Of a stretch of 64,000 nt of DNA, positions 1 to 8,821 are shown in pieces. The first letter of the stretch is position 1. The number at the start of each line of letters is the position of its first letter. A model generated the notes under the pieces. The model made no database searches and had not been told where the DNA came from. It worked only from the letters and a program-made list of their open reading frames with translations. Source of the DNA: Firm-04 sp045591925 (GTDB lineage: Bacteria > Bacillota > Clostridia > Oscillospirales > Ruminococcaceae). A program made the translations under genes and the position numbers. Location of the stretch: NCBI GenBank assembly GCA_045591925.1, contig JAZNTW010000017.1, positions 96,558 to 160,557 of the forward strand, read 5' to 3'.

Positions 1-520
1 GGTTGGCAGCGCGGTTTTCTGCATCGGTCTGCGCTGTATTGTAAGCAAGCCACAGATCGCCCTGCGGCGCACCGTCCGCATCATAGCTGAGGTGATAGCC
101 GATGTTCAGCATACAGACATCCTTTGCCGGAATATCCGTCAGCGCATCCTTGAGCCATGCCTTCAGCTCCGTGACAAACGCACGGTCACCGGCATCTACA
201 GCTTCCGGCTCGTATGCTTCGACCTCCTCATCGAGGTCGGCTTCATCGCAGCCCATGCCGCCGAACAGATTGCTCACCTGCGACATCAGCCCATCCATAC
301 CGCCCAGATTTTGAGACATTCTTTCGACATCATCGGGCATGATGCCGCCCTGTGTGACAAGCTGTGACGCCTGCGAGAAAATATCTGTCAGATTCGGATT
401 CTGCATGAGCGCCTGCACTTCGGGGCTTTGCATCAAATTCTGAATCTGCGGGTCTTCGGTGATTTTTTGCGCGTCATTTGCATCAATGCCGAACATCCCC
501 ATGAGTTTGCCAAGGTCCAT
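1..520 (-). CDS. Hypothetical protein, 3' end outside window
   Basis: The minus-strand frame stays open from an ATG at 520 to the window edge (173 codons, no stop), so the gene continues beyond base 1. A strong AAGGAGG lies just upstream of the ATG. The protein begins with a Met/Gln-rich helical stretch in which the pattern 'LMQ.P' recurs, then an acidic linker (about residues 85-105), then a more globular part starting near residue 110. I do not recognise the family. It follows manA by 9 bp on the same strand, so it is probably cotranscribed with it. Confidence 0.75.
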   Translation of the reverse strand, partial: MDLGKLMGMFGIDANDAQKITEDPQIQNLMQSPEVQALMQNPNLTDIFSQASQLVTQGGIMPDDVERMSQNLGGMDGLMSQVSNLFGGMGCDEADLDEEVEAYEPEAVDAGDRAFVTELKAWLKDALTDIPAKDVCMLNIGYHLSYDADGAPQGDLWLAYNTAQTDAENRAAN

Positions 521-529
521 ATTGCCTCC

Positions 530-1510
530 TTATTTCCGCGGCAATGTCTGCGTACTCAGCAGTGTACAATTTTTGCTGCGGATTTTATACGAGCCGAAAT
601 CAGCCGTCAAAAAGAGTGATTCACCTTTAGAAATCGGCATCATAACGCCATCGTCATAAATCAGAGTCGCATCGCCGTCCGTGCAGAGTAAATGTGTATA
701 CGATACACCGTTCGGCGCAGGGAAAACTGCTTCATCGGTGATATGCAGCTCTGTCGTTGTGAAGAACTGGCAGTCTGCAATGACATTTGCGGTATAGCCG
801 TCGAACAGCACGGTCGGACGACGTCTGCGCGGCGGTGCCAGCCATGTTTTCGCGACATCGACAGCCTTATCAATACTCAATGGTCTTAAATTGCCATCCT
901 GGTCAACGCGATCATAATCGTAGATGCGGTATGTTACGTTAGAGCTCTGCTGAATCTCGGCAACCAGCGTACCGGCACCGATTGCATGAAGCGTACCCGG
1001 ATCAATAAAGAACACATCGCCCTTATTGACCGGAACGATCTGCACCACGTCCAGCAGCGTGCCATTCATAATACTTTCGCGGAATTTTTCCTTGGTCAAT
1101 TCGCGATTGAGCCCGCAGGCAAGCGCAGCACCCTCTTGGCAGTCCACGATATACCAGCACTCCATTTTTCCGTTTTGACCATCCTCATGCTCCTGCGCAT
1201 ACCGATCATCGGGATGCACCTGCAAGCTGAGGTCAAGTCGGGCGTCAATCAGCTTAATCAGAACCGGAAAGGATGAATACCGTGCAGCGCCTTCTCCGAC
1301 GCGGACAGTCCAATCCTCTTCGAGGTATTCCTTGAGCGTCTTACCCTTGTTGACGCCGTTCATGATGACAGTCATGCCATCCTGATGACAGGACAGCTCC
1401 CAGCTTTCTGCAATTCGTTCTAAGTCGCTCTCTTTGTCAAATTCATCGCGCAGGCGTGTTCCACCCCAGATATAATCCTGAAATGCGGGCTTCAGTTTCA
1501 AAGGCTCCAT
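530..1510 (-). CDS. manA: Mannose-6-phosphate isomerase, class I
   Basis: Cupin-type phosphomannose isomerase, interconverting fructose-6-P and mannose-6-P; it would feed GDP-mannose synthesis or mannose use. The N-terminus has the family signature (KPAFQDYIWGGTRL), and the metal-site region reads 'SLQVHPDD' followed by a Glu-rich stretch and 'MECWYIV'. I chose the internal ATG at 1510 (326 aa) because GGGAGG sits about 8 bp upstream; the longer frame from 1546 lacks such a site. It lies 40 bp after uvrC on the same strand and looks like a distal operon gene. Confidence 0.9.
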   Translation of the reverse strand: MEPLKLKPAFQDYIWGGTRLRDEFDKESDLERIAESWELSCHQDGMTVIMNGVNKGKTLKEYLEEDWTVRVGEGAARYSSFPVLIKLIDARLDLSLQVHPDDRYAQEHEDGQNGKMECWYIVDCQEGAALACGLNRELTKEKFRESIMNGTLLDVVQIVPVNKGDVFFIDPGTLHAIGAGTLVAEIQQSSNVTYRIYDYDRVDQDGNLRPLSIDKAVDVAKTWLAPPRRRRPTVLFDGYTANVIADCQFFTTTELHITDEAVFPAPNGVSYTHLLCTDGDATLIYDDGVMMPISKGESLFLTADFGSYKIRSKNCTLLSTQTLPRK

Positions 1511-1550
1511 TAAGATAATCCTCCCCTCAGTCCATGAGTTGTTCAATCGG

Positions 1551-3413
1551 TTAGCTATCGGGTAATTCCTGAATCAGTGCATAGAGTTGAACTGCAATTT
1601 CACGCCGAACGCCTGCCGTTTTCGCAAGCTGTTCCGGCGTAGCTGCCTTGAGTTGTGTGCGGGTTTTATAGGTCATCAATAGCTTCTGCGCTTTCTTTTC
1701 ACCGATTCCCGATATTTGTGTGAGCGTCAGCGCATAGCTTGATTTCCGGTGCTTGGTTTTCATATAGGTGATTGCGTATCGGTGTACTTCGTCCTGAATG
1801 CGCGTCAGCAGGGCAAACGCCGCCTGTTTTTCGCGGACAGCGATTTCGCCGCCGTTTGTTGCAATCGCACGTGTACGGTGCTTCTGATCCTTGACCATGC
1901 CGAATAACGGAATCCGGAGTCCCATTTCGGCAAGCAGGGGGGCGATCGCGCCAACGTGTGTGCTGCCGCCGTCCAGCAGAATCAGGTCCGGCAGGATGCC
2001 GAATTCATTGACCGCCTTGGCAGTGTCATTGGTTTCCGCCTGCGCCTTGAAATACTCCTCATATCGCCTGCGGATGACCTCCTGCATGGCAGCATAATCG
2101 TTCTGACCGGTCTGCTCTTTGATGGAAAACCGGCGATATGCCTGCTTCAGCGGTCTGCCGTTTTCAAAGACGACCATGCCTGCAACCATCGAAGCAGAGG
2201 ACAAATTCGAGATGTCATAGGCTTCGATACGAACAGGCGGTTTTTCGAGTCCAAGTGTTCTTGCAAGCTCTTCGAGCGCAAGCAATTCTCTGCCGGTTCT
2301 GCCGGCTTTCATCGAGAGCTTTTCGCTGGCATTGCTTTTGGCTTTCAAAACAAGACGATGTCTTGCGCCGCGTATGGGCTGCTCAATCGAAACCGTATGA
2401 CCGGCACGCTCTGCAAGCATCGTTGAAAGCAGCTCTGTTTCTGCCGGAAGCTGTTCCACCAGAACGGTTTTCGGCAGGTCGCCGCCGGAGCGTGTGCTGT
2501 AGTATTGTGGCAGAAAATCGTCAAGCGGCTGCTCGGAAAGCACATCCGAAGAAATCGCAAAGGTGTTCTGGTCATACAGTCTGCCGTCACGATAAATCAG
2601 CACGGCAATGACGGTCGTATCATTGGATTTTGCGGTTCCGATGACGTCGGTATCGGCAACGACCGCGTCCATGATATCCTGTTTTTCGCCTGCACCGCGG
2701 ATTGCCGCAATCCGGTCGCGTAGACGGGCAGCCTCCTCGAAATCAAGCCGATTGGCTGCTGCGTGCATTCGTTCTTCGAGTGCCGTGATTGTGTGGTCGC
2801 CGCCGTTTTTGATAAAGCGGACAGCGTCGGCAACGATTTCGCGATAGGCTTCCTCGCTGATTTCGCCTTTGCACACGCCCATGCACTGTCCGATATGATA
2901 ATATAAGCAGGGGCGTTCTTTCCGAAAGCTCTCCGGAAACTGGCGGTTGCAGGTCGGAAGCTGAAACATACGATTGACCGCATGAACGGTTTGTCTAGCG
3001 GTAAAGCCACTCATATACGGGCCGAGATAGGTTCCGTCGGTATCCGTATGAAGCTCTGCGGTAATTTTCGCATAGGGCGGCGGTGATATTTTGATATAGT
3101 GATAGCCCTTGTCATCCTTGAGCAGAATATTATAGCGCGGCTTGTGCTGCTTGATGAGCGAGCATTCCAGCACCAGTGCCTCATATTCTGATGCGGTGAC
3201 AATAAAATCATAGTCATACACCTGCGAAACCATCTGTGCGGTTTTGGGCGTATGGTCGGGATGATCCCGAAAATAGCTTGTGACGCGGTTGCGAAGATTT
3301 TTTGCTTTGCCGATATAGATGATTTTTTCCTGCGCGTTTTTCATGATATACACGCCGGGTTCGGTGGTCAATGCGGCTGTTTTCCGCTGCAAATAGGGCA
3401 GTCTCGGATTCAT
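1551..3413 (-). CDS. uvrC: Excinuclease ABC subunit C
   Basis: Dual-incision nuclease of UvrABC nucleotide excision repair. The 620 aa length is normal. In order: GIY-YIG domain (about 19-50, with GVYIM and YIGKAKNLRNR), a UVR motif (near 210-235), the RNase H-like C-terminal nuclease (EAYDISNLSS region, around 400), and a helix-hairpin-helix at the end (SGIGEKKAQKL). The start ATG overlaps the stop of the upstream membrane-protein gene (ATGA), so the two are translationally coupled. Confidence 0.97.
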   Translation of the reverse strand: MNPRLPYLQRKTAALTTEPGVYIMKNAQEKIIYIGKAKNLRNRVTSYFRDHPDHTPKTAQMVSQVYDYDFIVTASEYEALVLECSLIKQHKPRYNILLKDDKGYHYIKISPPPYAKITAELHTDTDGTYLGPYMSGFTARQTVHAVNRMFQLPTCNRQFPESFRKERPCLYYHIGQCMGVCKGEISEEAYREIVADAVRFIKNGGDHTITALEERMHAAANRLDFEEAARLRDRIAAIRGAGEKQDIMDAVVADTDVIGTAKSNDTTVIAVLIYRDGRLYDQNTFAISSDVLSEQPLDDFLPQYYSTRSGGDLPKTVLVEQLPAETELLSTMLAERAGHTVSIEQPIRGARHRLVLKAKSNASEKLSMKAGRTGRELLALEELARTLGLEKPPVRIEAYDISNLSSASMVAGMVVFENGRPLKQAYRRFSIKEQTGQNDYAAMQEVIRRRYEEYFKAQAETNDTAKAVNEFGILPDLILLDGGSTHVGAIAPLLAEMGLRIPLFGMVKDQKHRTRAIATNGGEIAVREKQAAFALLTRIQDEVHRYAITYMKTKHRKSSYALTLTQISGIGEKKAQKLLMTYKTRTQLKAATPEQLAKTAGVRREIAVQLYALIQELPDS

Positions 3414-4378
3414 TCCGCGTCATCATCCTCTCCGGCGTTCTTCAGAATCGTGCCGTCATCCATCGTATCATCCTCGTCGTCATCGTCAACGCCGAATTCA
3501 TATTCAAATGCTTCATCCTTATCGGTCAGAATCAGCTGCTCCTCGCTGGACATTTCATCCGCAAGGCGTTTTGCCGTTTGGAGAAGTGTTTTCTTCTCCT
3601 TGACAGGCTTATCAACCATGGTCGGCGTATCGGCAAAGAGTGTGGATTCAAAGTTCTGCACCTTTGCCGAACTGCCATAGCAATCAATGTCGATTTCCTC
3701 CAGCCGGAGCTGATGCTCCATTGCGGTAAAGAAGAAAATATAGGCAAAGGCATTGATCAAAATGCTTGCATATACGCGATAACCGGCGATGCCAAACAGC
3801 ATTCCAGCCAGAATCAGACAGGTTGTAATGCCCACGATCCATTGTAGCCGTTTGTTCGGCGGATCAAGCATCAGCAGCGAAAAGGATACGCCGGCAGAAT
3901 ACAGAACGTGTGCGATAATAACGCCAAGCGACAAGCCGTTATACGCTTCAAATGGGAGTAGCTTGAATTCGAGCAGCATCAGGACGATTTCCGTAATAAT
4001 ATAAGAAAACAGAAGATACTTCATGGTTTTTCGCGCACGAACCAGCCGGTCAAGCCAGATGACGCTGATGGAAAACAACAGGAATGCCGCTGTTTCCACG
4101 GTGTAGGCGATCACCTCAAACGGGATGGAATAATTGCCCTTGCTTGCGATGGAATAGTAGTAAATCAGACAGATGATGATGAATGCGACAAACAGGATGT
4201 TCGCAATTCTTCCAAATCGCATACAATCCATCAGCGTATACTTGCGCGGACCGCGCTCCTCACGGATATCCTCAAGCGTGCGCCGCTGCTTCTTTGGTTT
4301 CTCCACAGCGGCTTCATGCTGTTTCCTTGCGGGCTGCTTCTTTTTTTCCTGTTTTGTCACTGCACGATTTTTTGCCAT
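3410..4378 (-). CDS. Multi-pass membrane protein of unknown function
   Basis: 322 aa. A strongly basic N-terminus (about 1-45, Lys/Arg/Gln-rich) is followed by about six hydrophobic segments between residues 57 and 240, then a soluble tail ending in an Asp-rich run (VDDDDEDD). Inner and outer ends are therefore oppositely charged. I do not recognise the family. It starts 36 bp after purD and overlaps uvrC by the ATGA tetranucleotide. The SD is GGAG upstream of ATG 4378. Confidence 0.8.
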   Translation of the reverse strand: MAKNRAVTKQEKKKQPARKQHEAAVEKPKKQRRTLEDIREERGPRKYTLMDCMRFGRIANILFVAFIIICLIYYYSIASKGNYSIPFEVIAYTVETAAFLLFSISVIWLDRLVRARKTMKYLLFSYIITEIVLMLLEFKLLPFEAYNGLSLGVIIAHVLYSAGVSFSLLMLDPPNKRLQWIVGITTCLILAGMLFGIAGYRVYASILINAFAYIFFFTAMEHQLRLEEIDIDCYGSSAKVQNFESTLFADTPTMVDKPVKEKKTLLQTAKRLADEMSSEEQLILTDKDEAFEYEFGVDDDDEDDTMDDGTILKNAGEDDDAE

Positions 4379-4414
4379 GATTGCTGTCTCCTATCTTTTT
4401 CGGAAGAATTCGGC

Positions 4415-5698
4415 TTATTTCTTCGCAGCAAGTGCGCGCTGGCCAATATCTCTGCGGTAGTGAACATTTTCAAATTGAACCTGCTCTGCGGCTGCGTAGG
4501 CAGCGGAAAGCGCGTCGCGGAGCTTATCGGCAGAAGCGGTGATACCAAGGACTCTGCCGCCTGCGGTCAGGAATTCGCCGTTCTCGGAGAGCTTTGTTCC
4601 AGCGTGATAGACTGCCGCATCCGCAAGCTGTCCTTTTTCATTCAGACCGGTGATGACTTTTCCTGTTTCATATGCTTCGGGGTAGCCGCCGCTTGCCTGA
4701 ATGACACAGGCACAAGCACCCTGCTTCCAGTAGATCGGCAGATCACCGAGCTTTTGTGCCTCGACTGCCTCCATAATGGTCAGCAAATCGGTTTCCAGCA
4801 TCGGCAGAACAACCTGTGTTTCCGGATCGCCGAAGCGGCAGTTGTATTCAATGACCTTCGGGCCGTTCGGCGTCAGCATCAGACCGAAATACAGGCATCC
4901 GCGGAAGGTTCTGTTTTCGCCGTTCATTGCGTGCATGGTCGGCAGGAAAATCTCGCGCATACACTGCTCCGCAATCTCCTTGGTGTAATATGGATTCGGT
5001 GCAACCGTACCCATACCGCCGGTGTTTTTGCCGAGATCGCCGTCCAGCGCACGCTTATGATCCATCGAAGAAATCATAGGCGCAACACTTTCGCCGTCTG
5101 TGAATGCCAGCACGGATACCTCCGGACCGGTCAGGAATTCCTCAACAACAAGCTGCGAGCCGCTTTCACCGAAAATTTTATCCTCCATGATCGAGCGAAC
5201 AGCATTGATTGCCTCTTGCTCAGTCTGCGCGATGATAACGCCCTTTCCGAGTGCAAGACCATCTGCCTTTACGACCGTCGGATAGGTACTCTGCTCCTTG
5301 ATATAGCTGATTGCGGATTCGGCATCGGTAAATACCTCATATTTTGCGGTCGGGATGCCGTATTTCTTCATGAGGTTCTTTGAGAACACCTTGCTGCCCT
5401 CGATGATTGCAGCAGCCTTGGAGGGGCCAAAGACCTTGAAGCCATTTTCGCGCAGCAGATCAGCCATACCGAGTACAAGCGGATCATCCGGTGCAACGAA
5501 AACCCAGTCCACGGCGAGCTTTTTCGCCAATTCGAGCATTCCATCCAGATCTGTTGCCTTGACAGGATAACACTCGGCAAATTTTGCAATGCCGCCGTTG
5601 CCCGGCGCGCAGTAGAGTTCGGTGACCAGCGGAGATTCGCTGAGTTTCATAACGATGGCGTGCTCTCTGCCGCCGCCTCCGACTACCAATACTTTCAT
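4415..5698 (-). CDS. purD: Phosphoribosylamine--glycine ligase
   Basis: ATP-grasp ligase making GAR from phosphoribosylamine and glycine, step 2 of purine synthesis. The start chosen is ATG 5698, giving 427 aa beginning MKVLVVGGGGREHAI, the family N-terminus; the frame extends further upstream but that part has no family resemblance. Seen: GPSKAAAIIEGSK, the ATP-grasp core (VVKADGLALGKGV), and EYNCRFGDPE near residue 290. It is the last pur gene of the block, separated from the others by a pseudogene and about 130 bp. Confidence 0.97.
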   Translation of the reverse strand: MKVLVVGGGGREHAIVMKLSESPLVTELYCAPGNGGIAKFAECYPVKATDLDGMLELAKKLAVDWVFVAPDDPLVLGMADLLRENGFKVFGPSKAAAIIEGSKVFSKNLMKKYGIPTAKYEVFTDAESAISYIKEQSTYPTVVKADGLALGKGVIIAQTEQEAINAVRSIMEDKIFGESGSQLVVEEFLTGPEVSVLAFTDGESVAPMISSMDHKRALDGDLGKNTGGMGTVAPNPYYTKEIAEQCMREIFLPTMHAMNGENRTFRGCLYFGLMLTPNGPKVIEYNCRFGDPETQVVLPMLETDLLTIMEAVEAQKLGDLPIYWKQGACACVIQASGGYPEAYETGKVITGLNEKGQLADAAVYHAGTKLSENGEFLTAGGRVLGITASADKLRDALSAAYAAAEQVQFENVHYRRDIGQRALAAKK

Positions 5699-5770
5699 AC
5701 TTTTTAATTCCTTTCGGAGATTCTTATTCATGGGCAGACTATCTGCCGCCCTGTTATCTGCCAGGGGAAC

Positions 5771-5837
5771 CACTGAATCAATCACGCCTTGCGGCTTGGT
5801 ACACAATCTGCTTGCATCTTGCGCACCAGATTCAGTG
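5771..5837. repeat. Inverted repeat downstream of the pseudogene
   Basis: CACTGAATC (5771-5779) is the reverse complement of GATTCAGTG (5829-5837). The arms bracket a 49 bp loop and overlap the stop region of the pseudogene. A second, tighter hairpin (GGCAGA/TCTGCC, 5733-5748) follows before purD. Neither has a U-tract, so they are not obvious terminators. The rest of the 130 bp purD leader shows no gene. Confidence 0.5.
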
Positions 5838-6242
5838 ATTCTCAAGCCGTCCAGCAGCAAAGAGGGTCGCAACATCATAGAATGATTTCACGCTATCCTC
5901 CTGACCGTTGAGAATCCGCTTGTGAACTTTGGTGATGGGTGACATCTGCTGTCCCTGCTCCTTCATTAGAACAGGAAAATCCCTATCCGGCGTACCCCAG
6001 TGCCAGCCCTTTTCCACGGCAAAGCACCGAAGCATGGTTTCACCAAGATAGATGCCGAATAGCACTGCGAGATTCTATGCACCACGATTTTCCGTGATCG
6101 TGCCGTCTGCAAGCCATGCGCTGCATTTCGGCATGATGATAGTCTCCAGCTTTTCCGCATCCTCCGGCTGAAAGTTCAGCTCCACACCGAGCTTTGCTGC
6201 GGTCTCAAGCGCGTCTGCGCAGATTTACTCAATATCGACCAT
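5832..6242 (-). pseudogene. Degraded gene with two in-frame stops
   Basis: One frame of 137 codons runs from ATG 6242, immediately after the TAA of the phosphatase gene, to TGA 5832. It is interrupted by TAA at 6225-6227 (codon 6) and TAG at 6075-6077 (codon 56). Between and after the stops the reading frame is protein-like (for example KLGVELNFQPEDAEKLE, then NLAVLFGIYLGETMLRCF), which argues for nonsense mutation of a real gene over chance. The product would be a small soluble protein of unknown family. A residual product could only start inside, for example at GTG 6065 (77 aa). Confidence 0.7.
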
Positions 6243-6803
6243 TTAGGTTTCCTCTAGCATATCCGGCGTCAGCTCACGGATTTCGCAGAAGTGGATTTTT
6301 TTCAGCGAGGGCTGATTCATCAGCGCGCGCATAATGCCGCCGTGACAGACGATCAGCAGCTTGCTGATATCCTTGCGCTCCAGATACGGCTGAATCGCTG
6401 CAAGCGCACGGGCACGCATCTGCGCATGGGTTTCCCAATCCGGATATTTGTCCTCCGGCTTGTGAACGCCGCCATTTGCCTTGTATTCATCCCAGGCTTC
6501 TTTGATTTCGGTATGTGTTGATGCAGAATAATCTATGCGCGGCAGCCATTCAAAAATACCAACTGCAACATCAATCGGCTTGTCGATTCGCCGCGAAACG
6601 ATTGCTGCCGTTTGCAGTGCGCGCGGATACGGGGATGCAACGATCAGATCGACATCCTGAATACGGGCGTCCTTTGCAGCTTCCTCTGCCTGTGCGATGC
6701 CCTCAGGCTTTAACTGTCCAAGCTCTGCGCCCATGCCAGGCAATCCGAGCGCCGCCGTGTCGCGGTAGGTCGGTTCGCCATGCCGCATCAAGTAAATGAC
6801 CAT
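6243..6803 (-). CDS. Histidine phosphatase superfamily protein
   Basis: 186 aa phosphoglycerate-mutase-like fold. The catalytic RHG is at the N-terminus (MVIYLMRHGEP), the second Arg region is 'ASPYPRALQTA', and the second His is in 'LLIVCHGGIMRAL'. Start ATG 6803 has AAAGGAGGAG about 8 bp upstream; a longer frame to 7001 only reads through a palindromic repeat. The substrate is not predictable; similar proteins include alpha-ribazole phosphatase and sugar-phosphate phosphatases. It sits between purH and purD. Confidence 0.85.
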   Translation of the reverse strand: MVIYLMRHGEPTYRDTAALGLPGMGAELGQLKPEGIAQAEEAAKDARIQDVDLIVASPYPRALQTAAIVSRRIDKPIDVAVGIFEWLPRIDYSASTHTEIKEAWDEYKANGGVHKPEDKYPDWETHAQMRARALAAIQPYLERKDISKLLIVCHGGIMRALMNQPSLKKIHFCEIRELTPDMLEET

Positions 6804-6819
6804 TGCAATCTCCTCCTTT

Positions 6820-6847
6820 GACCGAAGCTGTACTTCGGTCTTTTTTT
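6820..6847 (+). terminator. Terminator-like hairpin pointing opposite to the genes
   Basis: GACCGAAG / CTTCGGTC (8 bp stem, 5 nt loop) is followed by seven T on the plus strand. All flanking genes are on the minus strand, so it would stop antisense transcription. On the minus strand it is a 5' leader hairpin ending just before the SD of the phosphatase gene. Confidence 0.5.
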
Positions 6848-6902
6848 GTAATGAAGCACTGCCCAACGCTTTGCCTATAATCCCTCCGGAGCTTCCGCTG
6901 CA

Positions 6903-6996
6903 AGTTTGAGCTGCCCATATGGGGCAGGTCAAACTGGAAATGGGATTCCAAAGGAACAATGTCCCTTTGGCAGGGGGCATGGGGGCAGCGCCCCAT
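6903..6996. repeat. Block of three consecutive palindromes
   Basis: Three hairpins follow each other in the 210 bp gap after purH: arms at 6903-6909/6929-6935 (AGTTTGA...TCAAACT with an inner CTGCCC/GGGCAG), 6948-6954/6964-6970 (CCAAAGG/CCTTTGG) and 6979-6984/6991-6996 (ATGGGG/CCCCAT). It looks like a composite intergenic palindromic element (REP-like). No T-tract. No second full copy is seen in the window. Confidence 0.55.
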
Positions 6997-7013
6997 ATCA
7001 ATCAACCAAAAAA

Positions 7014-8198
7014 TCAGTGATGGAACAGTCTCAGGCCGCAGAATGCCATGGCAATGCCGTACTTATCGCACTGCTCAATGACAATATCATCGCGGATAGA
7101 ACCGCCCGGTTCAACGATATACTTTACGCCGCTCTTGTATGCGCGGTCGATGTTGTCCGGGAACGGGAAGAATGCGTCCGAACCAAGGCAGACATCGGTA
7201 TTCTGTGCAATCCAAGCCTGACGTTCTTCCTTTGTGAATACCGGAGGCTTTTCGGTGAATACGCGCTCCCATTCGCCGTCTGCGAGAATATCCATATAAT
7301 CCTCACCGATATAGAGGTCGATGGCATTGTCACGGTCGGGACGCTTGACATCAGCACGGAACGGCAGATTCAGAACCTGCGGTGCCTGTCTGAGCCACCA
7401 GTTATCTGCCTTTGTGCCGGCAAGTCTGGTGCAGTGAATTCTGGACTGCTGACCTGCGCCGATACCGATTGCCTGACCGTCCTTGACATAGCAGACGGAG
7501 TTCGACTGCGTATATTTCAGGGTGATCAGGGAGATGATGAGATCAAATTTCTTATCATCCGGAATCTCCTTGTTTTGGGTAACGAGGTTAGAAAGCATGG
7601 TTTCCTCGTTGATTGCGAGGTCATTTCTGCCCTGCTCAAAGGTCACGCCGAATACTTCCTTGCGCTCAATCTTTGCAGGCTCATAATTCGGATCGATCTG
7701 CACGATATTATAGTTACCCTTGCGCTTTGTTTTGAGGATTGCAAGTGCCTCCTCGGTATAGCCCGGCGCAATGATACCATCGGAAACCTCGCGTGCAATC
7801 AGTGTTGCAGTGATGGCGTCGCACTCATCGGAAAGCGAAATCCAGTCACCGAAGCTGGACATTCTATCCGCGCCTCTTGCTCTTGCATATGCACAGGCAA
7901 GGGGAGAAAGCTCACCCAGATCATCAACAAAATAGATCTTTTTGAGCGTATCGGAAAGCGGTCTGCCGATTGCGGCGCCTGCCGGAGAAACGTGCTTGAA
8001 CGAGGTTGCAGCCGGCATACCGGTTGCTGCTTTCAGCTCACGGACAAGCTGCCAGCCGTTGAATGCGTCCAGCAGGTTGATATAGCCCGGATTGCCCGAA
8101 AGCACGGTGATCGGGAGTGCGCTGCCATCGTTCATATAAACTCTTGCAGGCTTCTGGTTCGGATTGCATCCGTATTTCAAAAGACGTTCGGTTTCCAT
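7014..8198 (-). CDS. purH: AICAR transformylase, stand-alone (PurH-type domain only)
   Basis: 394 aa, matching only the formyltransferase half of bifunctional PurH. It transfers formyl from 10-formyl-THF to AICAR giving FAICAR, the ninth step. The catalytic Lys-His appears as SFKHVSPAGAAIG (about 64-76), followed by ARARGADRMSSFGDW and the late signature DAFFPFPDNID. There is no N-terminal IMP cyclohydrolase (MGS-like) domain; that activity is probably supplied by the purO gene two genes upstream. SD is GAGGAG before ATG 8198. Confidence 0.92.
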   Translation of the reverse strand: METERLLKYGCNPNQKPARVYMNDGSALPITVLSGNPGYINLLDAFNGWQLVRELKAATGMPAATSFKHVSPAGAAIGRPLSDTLKKIYFVDDLGELSPLACAYARARGADRMSSFGDWISLSDECDAITATLIAREVSDGIIAPGYTEEALAILKTKRKGNYNIVQIDPNYEPAKIERKEVFGVTFEQGRNDLAINEETMLSNLVTQNKEIPDDKKFDLIISLITLKYTQSNSVCYVKDGQAIGIGAGQQSRIHCTRLAGTKADNWWLRQAPQVLNLPFRADVKRPDRDNAIDLYIGEDYMDILADGEWERVFTEKPPVFTKEERQAWIAQNTDVCLGSDAFFPFPDNIDRAYKSGVKYIVEPGGSIRDDIVIEQCDKYGIAMAFCGLRLFHH

Positions 8199-8222
8199 AA
8201 TTCAGTTCCTCCTCATATGGGT

Positions 8223-8244
8223 TGCTTCCAAAGCGCAGGAAGCA
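8223..8244. other. Intercistronic stem-loop
   Basis: TGCTTCC (8223-8229) pairs with GGAAGCA (8238-8244), 8 nt loop, 1 bp after the stop of the small membrane protein gene and before the purH SD. No U-tract. Confidence 0.6.
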
Positions 8245-8245
8245 T

Positions 8246-8767
8246 TCAGATTTCTTTCATTTCCTCGCGGGAAGGCTCCGGCGTAAACGCACCGGAAGCG
8301 ATATTGTCGCGGATACTCTGCTCCGTCTGCTCTGACAGGGTATTTTCCAGCAGATCAATCTCAAAATGCGGAAAGCCATCCTCGAATTGGAGCTGATTCC
8401 ATTCCCGTGCGGTATAAATGCCGAGTCCGACTGCCGGTGGGACAGCAAGCAGCGTCAAATCGAGTTTCAGTATGCAGGCGCTCAGCCATAGTACACCCGC
8501 AATCACAAGCGGTGGTATTTTCTTTCCGTAGATGCCGATAAATAACGACGGCAGGAGCGCTAGTTCACACAGAAAGATGAATAAGTATTTGATATTTTCT
8601 GTGGCGATTCCAATCAGAATATCGACTGCGCCCATAATCAAAAAGCTCACCGCGCCAGCAATGAAGCAAAGCATCGCATATGTGGACAGCTTTTTGTTGC
8701 GGTTCATCCGGACGCGGTTTTGATCCCAGCTTTCTCGCTGTTCCGGGGTCAAACTGGTGACGTTCAT
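8246..8767 (-). CDS. Small four-helix membrane protein
   Basis: 173 aa. A charged N-terminus (about 1-28), four hydrophobic segments (about 29-51, 59-80, 84-98 and 100-115) and a soluble acidic C-terminus from residue 118. No motif that I recognise. It is embedded between purO and purH with an AGGAGG site 6 bp before ATG 8767, so it is cotranscribed with purine genes. A role in purine metabolism is not shown by the sequence. Confidence 0.75.
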   Translation of the reverse strand: MNVTSLTPEQRESWDQNRVRMNRNKKLSTYAMLCFIAGAVSFLIMGAVDILIGIATENIKYLFIFLCELALLPSLFIGIYGKKIPPLVIAGVLWLSACILKLDLTLLAVPPAVGLGIYTAREWNQLQFEDGFPHFEIDLLENTLSEQTEQSIRDNIASGAFTPEPSREEMKEI

Positions 8768-8821
8768 GCTGTGCCTCCTGCGTCAGCTTCAGCGTGATGC
8801 TGCAAGCGGATATTCTTCGGA

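Noticed and set aside
6906..8396. 496-codon plus-strand frame opposite purH
   Set aside because: Antisense shadow of a clearly recognised enzyme; no SD and no protein family likeness.
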